Shown here piece after piece: positions 28,574 through 38,261 of a stretch of 64,000 nucleotides of DNA. Below the pieces are notes generated by a model that searched no databases, was not told the DNA's origin, and was given only the letters and a program-made list of their open reading frames with translations. The position numbers were made by a program, and so were the translations under genes. The stretch is from Saprospiraceae bacterium (GTDB lineage Bacteria; Bacteroidota; Bacteroidia; Chitinophagales; Saprospiraceae), in assembly GCA_016710585.1 (NCBI GenBank), contig JADJVN010000014.1:62001-126000 (forward strand), in the 5' to 3' direction. Position 1 is the stretch's first letter; the number at the start of each line of letters is the position of its first letter.

Positions 28574-29482
28574 TTATACTAAAACGCCTTCTATTTTCAA
28601 AATTTTCCAAATTATCAATATAGGTGCGATTTCGAAGCTGCAAAGATACAATAAAAAGTGAAATATTGAATTTCTCCAGAGATTTGAGCAAATTAAGATA
28701 TCGCGTCCTATTCGTACGATATATAATAAGACAATAAATACTGCCACAATGAATATGACTTTGCGTGCTAATTCTGGGTTGATGAACGCAATCAGAAAGT
28801 CTGTCGGGATGAGTAATATACCCAGTAAGCATCCAAAGGTGGTCACACTAAAGGATAGGGTGTACATTTCCTTATCTACAGCAAAGATCCTACCGAAAAG
28901 TAAAAGAGATAAATGTCTGATCATATACACTAAACATACACATGCGGCTATAATGATTAGATAATAGGGATGTTTTAATTCCTTAAAATGAATGAAGCCT
29001 AGATAGATGTATATGGTGACACCTAGAAAATACAATCCGTATAATATAAAATAGATGAAGCGCTGCTGTTCTTTGGCATCCCGTAGCTGAAGACTGAAGA
29101 AATTGATATTGGTAAAGCTTCTATAGATATTAGTCGCTACGTTTCTATTGAGATTCAATGCTAGTGCTAACAGAAAGCTCAAAAAAAGCAACATCCAAAA
29201 CAGAATTTTTTTTACCGTATCAAATGTTGTCTTACCAAGTTCAAAACTAGGAAATAACTGTTTTTTTAGCTTAGATTTAGTATCAAATAGGTTTATGATG
29301 GGTGTGGCTGGTTCCCTCAGCTCAAAAGGATTCTGAATTGCAATCAATGTAGAATCAGATTTGTCTATGAGACTATCTTGAACTAGAATCGGTCTTATTT
29401 CAAATGGGTTTACCCTTTCTTGGGCATTTAAAATAAGGCAATAAAAACAACAAAGAAAAGTCAATACTATTTCTCTCACCAT
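28574..29482 (-). CDS. DUF4271 membrane protein
   Basis: The 302-residue protein begins with a signal-like segment (LTFLCCFYCLILNAQ), has a periplasmic or extracytoplasmic stretch, and then about seven hydrophobic helices from residue 90 onward. This matches DUF4271, found in Bacteroidota usually beside hemD. Function is unknown. It abuts the response regulator with no spacer and is followed by hemD after 11 bp. Confidence 0.85.
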   Translation of the reverse strand: MVREIVLTFLCCFYCLILNAQERVNPFEIRPILVQDSLIDKSDSTLIAIQNPFELREPATPIINLFDTKSKLKKQLFPSFELGKTTFDTVKKILFWMLLFLSFLLALALNLNRNVATNIYRSFTNINFFSLQLRDAKEQQRFIYFILYGLYFLGVTIYIYLGFIHFKELKHPYYLIIIAACVCLVYMIRHLSLLLFGRIFAVDKEMYTLSFSVTTFGCLLGILLIPTDFLIAFINPELARKVIFIVAVFIVLLYIVRIGRDILICSNLWRNSIFHFLLYLCSFEIAPILIIWKILKIEGVLV

Positions 29483-30172
29483 CTATGGGCAAATAAATTT
29501 GAATCCGATTCCATGGATGTTATCGATCTTGATAGCAGGATCTTCACCGAGATATTTGCGTAAACGGGAGATAAATACATCCAAACTCCTTCCCATGAAA
29601 TAATCATCTTCTCCCCAAAGGGTCTCTAGTATAACTGATCTTTTGATGACCTTATTCTTATTTTTCAATAAAAATCCTAAAAGTTCACTTTCACGCTGAG
29701 TCAATATCCTTGCTTGTCCTTCAAACACAAGTTGGTACTCCATAGGTAAATAACTGTATTGACCAATAGTCAACTCTGCCTCATGGCTTGGAGCTTCAAA
29801 TACTTTACTTCTCCTTAAAAATATTTCAATCTTGAGAATGAGTTCTTCAATACTAAAGGGCTTAGTTAAATAATCATCTCCTCCTATCTTTAATCCATGG
29901 ATTCTATCTTCCTTAAGAGATTTTGCTGTAAGAAATAAAATGGGAATTTGCTGATCAACTTTCCTGATCGTTTCGGCGACCCCAAATCCATCCATTTCAG
30001 GCAACATGACATCAAGAATACATAAATCAAACTTAGATCCTCTGTACGCTTCTACAGCCTTTGCTCCATCTACACAATGGACGATCTCATATCCTTGAAG
30101 TTCCAAATGGTCCTTAGTGATGAAGCTTAAAGTTTCATCATCTTCTGCATAAAGTAATCTGGCACGTTTCAT
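29483..30172 (-). CDS. OmpR-family response regulator
   Basis: The 229-residue protein has a receiver domain (acidic pair in YAEDDE, phospho-acceptor Asp in CILDVMLPEMDG, Lys in DYLTKPF) and a C-terminal winged-helix DNA-binding domain (LTQRESELLGFLLKN, LDVFISRLRKYL). It resembles RprY. It lies 6 bp after its evident partner kinase, and directly abuts DUF4271, so the pair forms a complete two-component system inside the hemD cluster. Confidence 0.95.
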   Translation of the reverse strand: MKRARLLYAEDDETLSFITKDHLELQGYEIVHCVDGAKAVEAYRGSKFDLCILDVMLPEMDGFGVAETIRKVDQQIPILFLTAKSLKEDRIHGLKIGGDDYLTKPFSIEELILKIEIFLRRSKVFEAPSHEAELTIGQYSYLPMEYQLVFEGQARILTQRESELLGFLLKNKNKVIKRSVILETLWGEDDYFMGRSLDVFISRLRKYLGEDPAIKIDNIHGIGFKFICP

Positions 30173-30178
30173 CCAATT

Positions 30179-31459
30179 TTAATTTTTAAGCAAGATACGA
30201 ACTTTTGTACCTTTTGTATATTCACTTTCGATAATAACTTCAAAATTATGGGCATCACATATCCTTTTTACGTAATAAAGTCCTATGCCAAAGCCTTTTA
30301 CGTTATGCACATCCCCAGTAGATACCCTATAAAATTTTTCAAATAATTTCGCCAATTCCGCCTCTTTGATCCCTATACCTTCATCCACAATCTCCAAAAC
30401 CAAAGAATTATTTTTTAAATAAGTATTGATCTGAACCTTTGGTATAAGCTTTGAATACTTTATGGCATTGTCAAGAAGATTTGAGACCACATTCGTAAAA
30501 TGAAATTTATCTCCATTAAAGTCATCCCTTTCTGCTTGCAAATTTTTAATTATTTCTCCCTGAAGCTGTTGTACCCGCATCTCATAAGAAGGCAATAGTT
30601 CTTGGATAATCTGATGCAAATGCAATTCTTCTTTCCTTAAAGAAAATGTTGAAGATTCCATTTTTGCTATTTGTAGGACTTTTTCAACTTGGTCATTTAG
30701 TCTTTGATTTTGATCTTTGATAATCTTGGCATATTGAAACAATCTTGCATCTGATTCTACTACCGGATGATGTAATAAAACTTCAGATGAAATCTTTATT
30801 GATGATATTGGTGTCTTAAATTCATGAGTCATATTATTGACAAAGTCTCTCATCATTTCAGAATATCTTTTTTGTCGTAATGCCAAAAAGATCGCACCTG
30901 CAAAAATCAAACAAGCAATAATAAGGAGTATAGAAAAAACGATAACAGAGCTCATTTCTTGATAAATGAATGATTCCTTATCAGGAAATTTTACCGTAAA
31001 ATAATGGTTTAGATTTTTCTTATTATTTCGGGCTTTTTTGGGTTCCAACATCTTGGTAGTGGTGTCCTGTGGCATGGAATTAAATTCATAATAAATTAAA
31101 TCATTAGTGCCACAATTATAAATACCAACCTCAAAAGGAGTGTGAATATTCTGTTTGTCAAACTCCGTTTCTAATGAATATTTTAAATATTCTGTAACAA
31201 TCGGGAGTTCCATATTAACTTGATAAAGGTTGGATGCTTCGCGTTTGATGAGTCCCTTTTTATCCTTTACTATTTTTTCACTATTTTGCTTTCTTGCCAA
31301 ATATTCAGCAGTGGATTTCAGAGCAATATTTACTGATCTGTTAAATTCAACTTCCTCCTTATTATAATTAGCTTGCAAATAAAAATACTGCATCAAGATT
31401 ATCCCAATAATGGATGCTGTCCCTAAAAAAACTAAAATCCTGACTTGTAATGATGACAA
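30179..31459 (-). CDS. Sensor histidine kinase, RprX-like
   Basis: The 426-residue protein has two membrane helices (about 8-26 and 172-192) flanking a periplasmic sensor region. A HisKA domain follows with His in NNMTHEFKTPISS and a HATPase domain (NLLDNAIKYSK, DEGIGIKE, GFGIGLYYVKRI). It phosphorylates the adjacent regulator. The sensor region matches no family that I recognise, so the signal is unknown. Confidence 0.94.
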   Translation of the reverse strand: MSSLQVRILVFLGTASIIGIILMQYFYLQANYNKEEVEFNRSVNIALKSTAEYLARKQNSEKIVKDKKGLIKREASNLYQVNMELPIVTEYLKYSLETEFDKQNIHTPFEVGIYNCGTNDLIYYEFNSMPQDTTTKMLEPKKARNNKKNLNHYFTVKFPDKESFIYQEMSSVIVFSILLIIACLIFAGAIFLALRQKRYSEMMRDFVNNMTHEFKTPISSIKISSEVLLHHPVVESDARLFQYAKIIKDQNQRLNDQVEKVLQIAKMESSTFSLRKEELHLHQIIQELLPSYEMRVQQLQGEIIKNLQAERDDFNGDKFHFTNVVSNLLDNAIKYSKLIPKVQINTYLKNNSLVLEIVDEGIGIKEAELAKLFEKFYRVSTGDVHNVKGFGIGLYYVKRICDAHNFEVIIESEYTKGTKVRILLKN

Positions 31460-31492
31460 TTTTTTATGTTAAAGATGATCTATCTAAATTTA

Positions 31493-31867
31493 TTAAGCCA
31501 TATAGCCAATCACCGCTCCCATTGCAGCAAGAGTGAGAACATAAATGCCATTCTCTATAAACATCTCATTGGAGCTTTTCTCTGAAAATTTCCCCTGTAA
31601 AAAAAGTACAGGAACTAAAATTCCAAGTCCTGTAAGCAAACCAAATTTTAATCCATCTGCCATACAACTTTGATTTTCTGCTTTAATCATTATCACATTG
31701 AATACAAAACCTAAAATTCCATAAGCAGCTAATATCCATGGATAATCCTGCTGATTTAGCTTGGTCCTATTAGGCAAAAATTTACTATTCCCGAATGCAA
31801 AAATGTGGATAGCAGCTCCAAGTAATATAGCGATAATTAATGCAATCCAGTTAATTGAAGTTATCAT
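31493..31867 (-). CDS. DUF1761 family membrane protein (second copy)
   Basis: I place the start at 31867 (MITSINWIAL) because the longer frame to 31918 would overlap upp by 41 bp and lacks membrane character. The 124-residue protein has four hydrophobic segments and aligns loosely with the 20.2 kb DUF1761 protein (INWxAxxxAxxxG near the start). It lies 10 bp after upp and 33 bp before the sensor kinase. Confidence 0.78.
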   Translation of the reverse strand: MITSINWIALIIAILLGAAIHIFAFGNSKFLPNRTKLNQQDYPWILAAYGILGFVFNVIMIKAENQSCMADGLKFGLLTGLGILVPVLFLQGKFSEKSSNEMFIENGIYVLTLAAMGAVIGYMA

Positions 31868-31877
31868 ATTTAAAAAA

Positions 31878-32534
31878 TTAATCTTGCAATTTTGGTCCAT
31901 ACGAAAGATCCCCAGCATCTCCCAATCCTGGAACGATATAGGATTTTGCTGTCAATTCTTCGTCTATTGCGCCCACAAAAATAGTTATTTTAGGATATTT
32001 TTTATGGATATAGTCTATTCCTTCTTTACTAGCTATACATGAGACTATAAATATTCTTAAAGGCGTCCCATAAGAGGCGAGTTCTGTCAATGACTGCTCT
32101 ATCGAAGCACCAGTGGCAAGCATTGGATCTGCCAAGATCAATATTTTCTTATCAATATCTGGACAAGTGAGATATGAAAGTTTTATTTCAAAATTACCAG
32201 CAGAATCGTGCTTTCTATAAGCTGAAATAAAACCGCTCTCTGCATCTGGCAAAAAATCTAACATCCCTTCATGAATCGTCAATCCTGCTCTCAGTATTGG
32301 ACAAATAACAATTGGTGCAGATAATTTTTTAACATCAGCTTCGCCAAGTGTAGTTTCAGTAAGGAAACTTTCATAATCGAGTAGTTTGGAAATCTCATAG
32401 GCGCAGATCTGACCGTATTTCCTCATGTTGTATCGAAAACTAGGTCTGTTGGATTGTATATTGACATTCCGCAGTTCATAAAGAATTTGGTGTACAAGTG
32501 AATTTTGTTGGGATAAATCATGAATCATGATCAT
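31878..32534 (-). CDS. upp: Uracil phosphoribosyltransferase
   Basis: The 218-residue protein converts uracil and PRPP to UMP in pyrimidine salvage. The PRPP-binding loop ILADPMLATGASI and the uracil-binding tail SYIVPGLGDAGDLSYG are intact; CPILRAGL and TTLGEA are further family signatures. Start may be the first ATG or the Met two codons in. It is the most upstream gene of the leftward run that continues to the Nudix gene. Confidence 0.95.
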   Translation of the reverse strand: MIMIHDLSQQNSLVHQILYELRNVNIQSNRPSFRYNMRKYGQICAYEISKLLDYESFLTETTLGEADVKKLSAPIVICPILRAGLTIHEGMLDFLPDAESGFISAYRKHDSAGNFEIKLSYLTCPDIDKKILILADPMLATGASIEQSLTELASYGTPLRIFIVSCIASKEGIDYIHKKYPKITIFVGAIDEELTAKSYIVPGLGDAGDLSYGPKLQD

Positions 32535-32621
32535 GGTAATATAGATTTTATTGTAAATATAATCATGGATGCTCTAATCTACAATAAAATTCTCGAATGG
32601 ATAAAAAAACTAGTGCAATAA

Positions 32622-32685
32622 CACAAAAAAAAAGAAGCTGTCATAGCTAATATTCTATTTATTGAATATTAGCTAGACAGCTTCT
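32622..32685 (-). terminator. Long-stem terminator after the OmpA/TSP3 gene
   Basis: Arms 32633-32655 and 32664-32685 pair over 22 bp with one bulged A and an 8-nt loop. On the minus strand a run of nine T follows. This is one of the strongest hairpins in the window and suits a highly expressed gene. Confidence 0.92.
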
Positions 32686-32706
32686 ACTACCGTTAATCAC
32701 TTATTC

Positions 32707-34194
32707 TTAACGCCAGATCGGCACAAATTCTGTTCTTCTGTTTTCTTGACGGCCAGCAGGAGTAGCATTGTCTCCTATAGGTCTAGTCTCGCCATATCCA
32801 ACTGTCACCATTCTAGATGAAGAGATTCCTTTAGAAATCAAATAATCTGCACAAGCTCTTGCTCTTTTTTCAGATAGTCTTTGATTCATATTATCATCAC
32901 CTACATTATCAGTATTTCCTTCGATACTTAAATTCATCTCAGGATATTTACCTAATACAGTGACGATATCATTTAAATTTTTGTAAGATGCTTTAGTTAT
33001 TACAGCTGTTCCTGACTCGAACTGAACTGATCTCATTGCTACATCCAATACTTTCTTATCTTCAACTTTGATTTCTGGACATCCTCCATTTGATGCAACT
33101 CCAGCAGTGTTTGGACATCTGTCAAGATTGTCAGCGATTCCATCACCGTCTGTATCTGGGCAACCGTTAAATTTACCGAATACATCTGGACATGGGTCTT
33201 TTGAATCTTCGATTCCGTCTTTATCTTTATCAGCTATAGTGATTGGACATCCGCCATTTGAAGCAGGACCTGCTTCGTTTGGACATTTGTCATCTTTATC
33301 AGCCAATCCGTCTCTATCTGAATCTGGACAACCCATTAAAGTACCAGCAACAGTTGGACATTTGTCATCTTTGTCTGCAACGCCATCTCTGTCACCATCT
33401 GGGCAACCTTTTAAAGTACCAGCTTGATCTGGACACATATCATCAGTGTCATAAACACCGTCTTTATCTCTATCTGATGGACAACCCATATTCTCAGCTA
33501 TACCAGCTAAAGCAGGACATTTGTCATCATTATCAGCGATACCATCAGCATCTCCATCAGGACATCCCATAACTGTTCCAGGGATAGTAGGACATTTGTC
33601 ATCTTTGTCAGATACACCATCCTTATCAGTATCTTTGTCTGCTCCACAGAGACAAGCACGAATACCAATAGCATGTTGCCAATTGTCAAATCCTTTTTCA
33701 AGAGCTACTCTATAATCAGTTTGACCAACTAAAGTCAAATAATCATTGATTCTAAAATCAATACCCAATCCTAATGGAATCTGAGCATAGAAATCTTCAA
33801 AATCTCTCATTGCGCCACCAACACCAGCATAAATAAAAGGAGAAATCATTTTTCCTCTAAAAAAATGCACATTTCCTAATAGATCCAATCCAGCATAATA
33901 TTGGCTTTTTCCATAACCTGTAACGCTGTCATTTGAATTCACGATAGGAAAGTTAGCAGCACCTACTCTCAAAGGTAAACTTAAAGAAAAACGTTTTCCA
34001 AAGTGACGATTATAGCCAACTTCGAATGCATTGTTCAAATCTTTGAATAATCCTTTGTTGTCGTTATTTGGAGCATGATAATTGATCCACACAGGCTTCA
34101 CCGTTAAAGTATTAACCGGCAAGTCTTGTGCATGAATAACTGTGTTCATTAGTAGTGTAAAACCAAGAATGCAACTTAAAATAAATTTTTTCAT
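32707..34194 (-). CDS. OmpA-family outer-membrane protein with thrombospondin type 3 repeats
   Basis: The ATG at 34194 starts a clean signal peptide (MKKFILSCILGFTLLM...HA); the frame extends two codons to a TTG. Of about 495 residues, 30-195 form an outer-membrane beta-barrel-like domain and about 195-375 hold some seven thrombospondin type 3 repeats (DKDGVSDKDDKCP, DADGIADNDDKCP and so on) that usually bind calcium. The rest is an OmpA peptidoglycan-binding domain (IEGNTDNVGDDNMNQRLSEK, GYGETRP). It tethers the outer membrane to the wall and is likely abundant. The gene is monocistronic, ending at a strong terminator. Confidence 0.94.
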   Translation of the reverse strand: MKKFILSCILGFTLLMNTVIHAQDLPVNTLTVKPVWINYHAPNNDNKGLFKDLNNAFEVGYNRHFGKRFSLSLPLRVGAANFPIVNSNDSVTGYGKSQYYAGLDLLGNVHFFRGKMISPFIYAGVGGAMRDFEDFYAQIPLGLGIDFRINDYLTLVGQTDYRVALEKGFDNWQHAIGIRACLCGADKDTDKDGVSDKDDKCPTIPGTVMGCPDGDADGIADNDDKCPALAGIAENMGCPSDRDKDGVYDTDDMCPDQAGTLKGCPDGDRDGVADKDDKCPTVAGTLMGCPDSDRDGLADKDDKCPNEAGPASNGGCPITIADKDKDGIEDSKDPCPDVFGKFNGCPDTDGDGIADNLDRCPNTAGVASNGGCPEIKVEDKKVLDVAMRSVQFESGTAVITKASYKNLNDIVTVLGKYPEMNLSIEGNTDNVGDDNMNQRLSEKRARACADYLISKGISSSRMVTVGYGETRPIGDNATPAGRQENRRTEFVPIWR

Positions 34195-34482
34195 GTGCAA
34201 GGGGCTTAAATTTTTAAAATTGTTTTCGTTTAAATACTGACGTAATATTGTAAAAAAGTAACCTAAGGTATGGATTTATTTTATTCTAAATATCTTGTGA
34301 TCAATAATTTTATTTAATAAGATAAATTTATTAAATTTTTAAATTTTATATGCAATATTATTTTAATGTATAAGTAATTAACATTTAAATTAAATACTAT
34401 AATATATAATTTTATTTTAATATATAATTCTAATTCATGTTTTTTAATTCGTTAGCTAAAATCAATCTCAAACTTACTTATT

Positions 34483-35505
34483 ATGAATCTCACATTTTAT
34501 AAAAATCAAGAAGTTAAGGTTTACAGCTTAGCTAATCAATTCATCAAACTGAATTGTAGCAATTTTGGAGCTAAAATCTTGACCATTGAAATTGTAGATA
34601 AGAATAATTCAAGTCTTGATATCACAGCAGGATACGATACTATTGAAGAGTATATTGGTGGAAATCCTGCCTATGGTGCATTATGTGGCAGATATGCAAA
34701 TCGCATCGCCAATGGAAAATTCATTTTAAATGGAAAAAGTTATCAATGTGATCAAAATAATGGCGCTCATTGTCTTCATGGTGGTAGCGACAGCCTGTTT
34801 AAATCGATGTGGGATGTCATAGAGGTCACTGAAAACGCGATTCACTTCAGGACCACTATGAATGATGGACACATGGGTTTTCCAGCAAATATTGTGATTA
34901 ATTATAAAATTAGTGTAGAACAAACCAGTATTTTACTAGAATATGCCGTCGAATCAGATGGAGATACCGTAATAAACCTTGCGCCGCATTCATACTTCAA
35001 CCTGAATGGACAGGGCACAGTACTCAATCATTTACTTCAAATCAATGCAGATTGTATCACTCCAATAGATTCTAGTTGTATTCCAACTGGCGAATATCAA
35101 TTTGTTGACTCCAGTCCATTTGACTTTAGAACATTGAAGCGGATTGGACAGGATATTAATCATGAAAATGAACAATTGGCTTTTGGGAAAGCCTACGATC
35201 ATAATTTTGTTTTAAATAAAAAGGATCCTAGTGAACTGGCTGCTATTCTTATCGGAGATCAATCAAATCTCAAGATGAAAATATATACTTCTCAGCCAGG
35301 ATTGCAACTCTATACTTGCAATTGGAATACTAGTAAAATAGAAATTGGAAGAAATAAACAAAATTATACAAGACATAGCTTTGTTTGTCTTGAGCCACAA
35401 CACTATCCTGATTCTCCCAATCATAGTCACTTCCCGACTACAATTTTGCGAAAAAATGAGCGCTATTCGCATTTTACTAAATACGAATTTGAATGGATAG
35501 AATAA
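34483..35505 (+). CDS. galM: Aldose 1-epimerase
   Basis: The 340-residue protein interconverts alpha and beta anomers of galactose or related sugars. Family motifs are present in order: YGALCGRYANRIANGKF, NGAHCLHGG, LAPHSYFNL with the catalytic His, AYDHNFVLN, and LEPQHYPDSPNH with the catalytic Glu. No signal peptide is present, so it is cytoplasmic. Upstream is a 288-bp AT-rich spacer with nothing else recognised; downstream are two hairpins. No other sugar-pathway genes are adjacent. Confidence 0.94.
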   Translation: MNLTFYKNQEVKVYSLANQFIKLNCSNFGAKILTIEIVDKNNSSLDITAGYDTIEEYIGGNPAYGALCGRYANRIANGKFILNGKSYQCDQNNGAHCLHGGSDSLFKSMWDVIEVTENAIHFRTTMNDGHMGFPANIVINYKISVEQTSILLEYAVESDGDTVINLAPHSYFNLNGQGTVLNHLLQINADCITPIDSSCIPTGEYQFVDSSPFDFRTLKRIGQDINHENEQLAFGKAYDHNFVLNKKDPSELAAILIGDQSNLKMKIYTSQPGLQLYTCNWNTSKIEIGRNKQNYTRHSFVCLEPQHYPDSPNHSHFPTTILRKNERYSHFTKYEFEWIE

Positions 35506-35598
35506 TATTTAAATAACAAAGTATTATTCTAATTTTCATAACATTTTAGAAATTCAAATTCCTAAAAGCATTCATGGCTAAAAACCATGAGTATTTTT
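35498..35598. terminator. Two hairpins between convergent galM and the 35.6 kb gene
   Basis: A perfect 10-bp repeat TAGAATAATA (35498-35507) / TATTATTCTA (35522-35531) overlaps the galM stop. A second hairpin, TCATGG (35572-35577) / CCATGA (35585-35590), is followed by GTATTTTT. Both lie between convergent genes. Confidence 0.6.
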
Positions 35599-35609
35599 AA
35601 TTAAATATA

Positions 35610-36065
35610 TTAATACAAGTCACATGAATGAGGACATGGGCTATTGAGCAAATTGGAGGAAAGATAATATTTGCCAAAATTGGCCAAAACATGACCCTGC
35701 ATATCTACTGGAAAACAATAATAAGCATTTGGAATGCCTGAAGCATCAAGTGACTTTGGAGCAAATTTGAATCCACCAATATTTGTATTGTAGTAATGAA
35801 AATACATGTATGCCACAAATTCCTTTGAAATGGTAAATGATCTATTTGATTTCGGATCAGTTGAATTCAGTTGGTCATAGATATACTGAATATTCTGTTG
35901 GGCTGATTCGCTATCTTGGTTTCTTTCTTCGTCATATTGAAGTTCTGTGAGTGTCTCTTCTCTACAGCTCTTCACTCCAGTATCTATAAAATATCTGTCA
36001 TATAATTTATAACAAATAAGACCACAACATATTCCTAAGATTAGGAAAAAAAAATTAGTTTTCAT
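35610..36065 (-). CDS. Hypothetical membrane-anchored protein
   Basis: I do not recognise this 151-residue protein. It has an N-terminal hydrophobic segment (FFFLILGICCGLICYKLY) that could be an uncleaved anchor, then an extracytoplasmic region with a helical Glu/Gln-rich part and a Tyr/Phe/Asn-rich beta part. Cys lie at the start (SCREET) and end (SPCPHSCDLY). It stands alone between a convergent galM and a divergent TPR gene. Confidence 0.6.
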   Translation of the reverse strand: MKTNFFFLILGICCGLICYKLYDRYFIDTGVKSCREETLTELQYDEERNQDSESAQQNIQYIYDQLNSTDPKSNRSFTISKEFVAYMYFHYYNTNIGGFKFAPKSLDASGIPNAYYCFPVDMQGHVLANFGKYYLSSNLLNSPCPHSCDLY

Positions 36066-36411
36066 GTATAATAAGTTTATGTGAAAAATACAATTTATAT
36101 CATATATTTGATTTAGTAAAAATATGAAAAAAAATCAGCAAGTAAAGAATAAAATTTTACTCAATCAATTTATTCTTCAATATTTATGATTGACTAAAAA
36201 TAAGTAATTCTTACAATATCTTTCCTAAATAAATAAAAATTAAAAATTTCCGACCAAATAAGGAACATTTGACTTTATATAAACACTAAACTTATATGTC
36301 TGAAATATAAAAAATGTTACCGATTAGTTTTATATTTACACTAAACTACGATAAATGACATACTTATTCTGCGGTTAACTGAAGATTATTATTCATTAAA
36401 AAAAATCTATA
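36066..36411. other. 346-bp AT-rich intergenic region between divergent genes
   Basis: No gene is seen. The word ACACTAAACT occurs twice about 55 bp apart (near 36284 and 36338) in similar TTATAT context and could be part of a regulatory site shared by the divergent genes. Otherwise nothing distinctive. Confidence 0.4.
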
Positions 36412-38217
36412 ATGTCAAAAATTTGGAATAAAAATCTAATTTTAATTTCGATTTCCTTCCTGTGGTCGAATTTCAATATGGCAGTAGAGGTTAATCCATA
36501 CAGAAAATTAACTGACAGTGGAGAGTATTATATTGCAAATTTTTATAATTTAGACCCATTCGTAAAAGATAGTTTAATCAGGTCCAATATTATCAATGCC
36601 AAACTGAACCTGCCTCTTGAGGATTATTGTCGAGTTATTACTGAGTATAATCAAAAAACATGGTTACAATATCTAAATCGAAATCATCAATCTCTGTTTG
36701 AAGATCACAGTATGGTAATTTCTGTTTTGGAAAAGAAACCAGAGGTACTTATTCCATATATTTTGTCACTATCTTCTTTATATCTAGGTTGGAACAAAGT
36801 AACAGAATCGTATACCTTAGCTCAATTTGCAATAAATAAATCACTTGAACAAAAAGAATATTTTCTCCTTGCCAAATCATATTTACAAGCTGGTAAATCA
36901 TGCAGTCTCAAGGGCGACAAACTGGATGCTTTTCGATTTTTATTGAAATCAAAAGAGATCTGTAATCAATACAATTTTAATTCTTTAGAGTCAGAAATTT
37001 GGCATGTCATAGGCGAATATTACCATCAACTGAATTCACATCTCAATAGTTATGAAGCTTTTTGTAGTGCAGAAGAATGCATTAAAAAAATAGAACCTGT
37101 AGACACTTCGATTTTGTATTTAATCTACATTTCTAAACTTGAAGTCATGCATAGCATTGACCCTTCAAAATTTAATGAACAAGAGGTGTACAAAATTTTA
37201 AATTGGGCACGAACGAACAATGATAAAATACTAGAAGATAAAACTGCTGCCACATTAAGACATATTTATATAGAAACATCAAATCTTGAAAAAATCAGAT
37301 TGTATTATGAAGTGATTGCGCCACAAGAATTGAACCAATTAAAAACTACCAATAGCTTTATGTACAATAAGGTCATGTCTTATATTGCTGAAGCTAAAAA
37401 TGAAATTGATTCAGCAGAATATTTTAATTTGGTTGCTGAGAAATTTCTAGAAGACAAATCCCAATCTTACTATGCATTCAATTTCTATTTCAGATTAGGC
37501 GAATTTTATCAAAGGACTAACAACATCCAAAAGAGTATTTTAGCTTTTGAAAAGGCATATCAAAAATCCCTTGGGCTAGACCTGTTGTCTAATGTCGTTG
37601 AGATCACTAAAGAACTATCTGAAGAATATAAAAATATAGGAGACTACAAAAAATCATTAAAATATTTAAGCCTTCATACACAAAATAAAGACTCCTTAAA
37701 CTCCATTTCAAACTCTGAACAACTTTTTATATTAAAGCTAAGTAATGAAGAAAGATTGCGGCAAATCGAACTAGAAAATAATGCTCGAAATGAAGAACGA
37801 AGATTTAATATTCAATATTTGGGTATACTTTTAATCTTGACGGCAATATTTATTGTTATAATATTAATGGGTTCCTACAAATGGCCTGAATGGACAATAA
37901 GGTTGGTTGGATTTATTGCCTTCATTATGCTGTTTGAATTTATTATCCTCATTCTTGATCAAAAAATTCATCATATTACCCATGGAGAACCATGGAAAAT
38001 ATTATGCATTAAGATCGGCATAATCTCCATCATTCTACCATTTCATCACTGGATAGAATATAAAGTAATCAATTATCTCATCTGTCACAAAATGCTTAAA
38101 TTCAAACGTCCTTCGTTTTACGGCTTTCTTGAAACATTTAAGAATTGGTTTACATTGACTCAAAAAGAGGAAAAATCGATACCAAAGGATGTATCTGATA
38201 ATTTACATAAAGTTTAA
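36412..38217 (+). CDS. Tetratricopeptide-repeat protein with C-terminal membrane domain
   Basis: The 601-residue protein has a weak N-terminal signal or anchor, then helical pairs consistent with TPR repeats (about 120-430; for example SILAFEKAYQKSLGLDLLSNV). A short coiled coil rich in Glu and Arg follows (about 440-465), then three hydrophobic helices (about 470-560) and a basic tail. This resembles the sensor part of phylum-specific TPR regulators, but without kinase, LuxR or AraC output. It could be an inner-membrane scaffold; function is unknown. Confidence 0.72.
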   Translation: MSKIWNKNLILISISFLWSNFNMAVEVNPYRKLTDSGEYYIANFYNLDPFVKDSLIRSNIINAKLNLPLEDYCRVITEYNQKTWLQYLNRNHQSLFEDHSMVISVLEKKPEVLIPYILSLSSLYLGWNKVTESYTLAQFAINKSLEQKEYFLLAKSYLQAGKSCSLKGDKLDAFRFLLKSKEICNQYNFNSLESEIWHVIGEYYHQLNSHLNSYEAFCSAEECIKKIEPVDTSILYLIYISKLEVMHSIDPSKFNEQEVYKILNWARTNNDKILEDKTAATLRHIYIETSNLEKIRLYYEVIAPQELNQLKTTNSFMYNKVMSYIAEAKNEIDSAEYFNLVAEKFLEDKSQSYYAFNFYFRLGEFYQRTNNIQKSILAFEKAYQKSLGLDLLSNVVEITKELSEEYKNIGDYKKSLKYLSLHTQNKDSLNSISNSEQLFILKLSNEERLRQIELENNARNEERRFNIQYLGILLILTAIFIVIILMGSYKWPEWTIRLVGFIAFIMLFEFIILILDQKIHHITHGEPWKILCIKIGIISIILPFHHWIEYKVINYLICHKMLKFKRPSFYGFLETFKNWFTLTQKEEKSIPKDVSDNLHKV

Positions 38218-38261
38218 TAGTCTAGTCCTGATTTTTTGAACACTATATAATTTAATAACCA

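Noticed and set aside
31868..31918. Longer N-terminus for the second DUF1761 protein
   Set aside because: It would overlap the end of upp and adds non-conserved residues; the Met at 31867 matches the family start.
33068..33701. Several open frames opposite and overlapping the TSP3 repeat region
   Set aside because: They mirror the periodic codon pattern of the thrombospondin repeats on the coding strand and have low-complexity products without starts or ribosome sites.
34195..34200. TTG at 34200 as start of the OmpA/TSP3 protein
   Set aside because: The ATG at 34194 gives a standard signal peptide and needs no alternative start codon.
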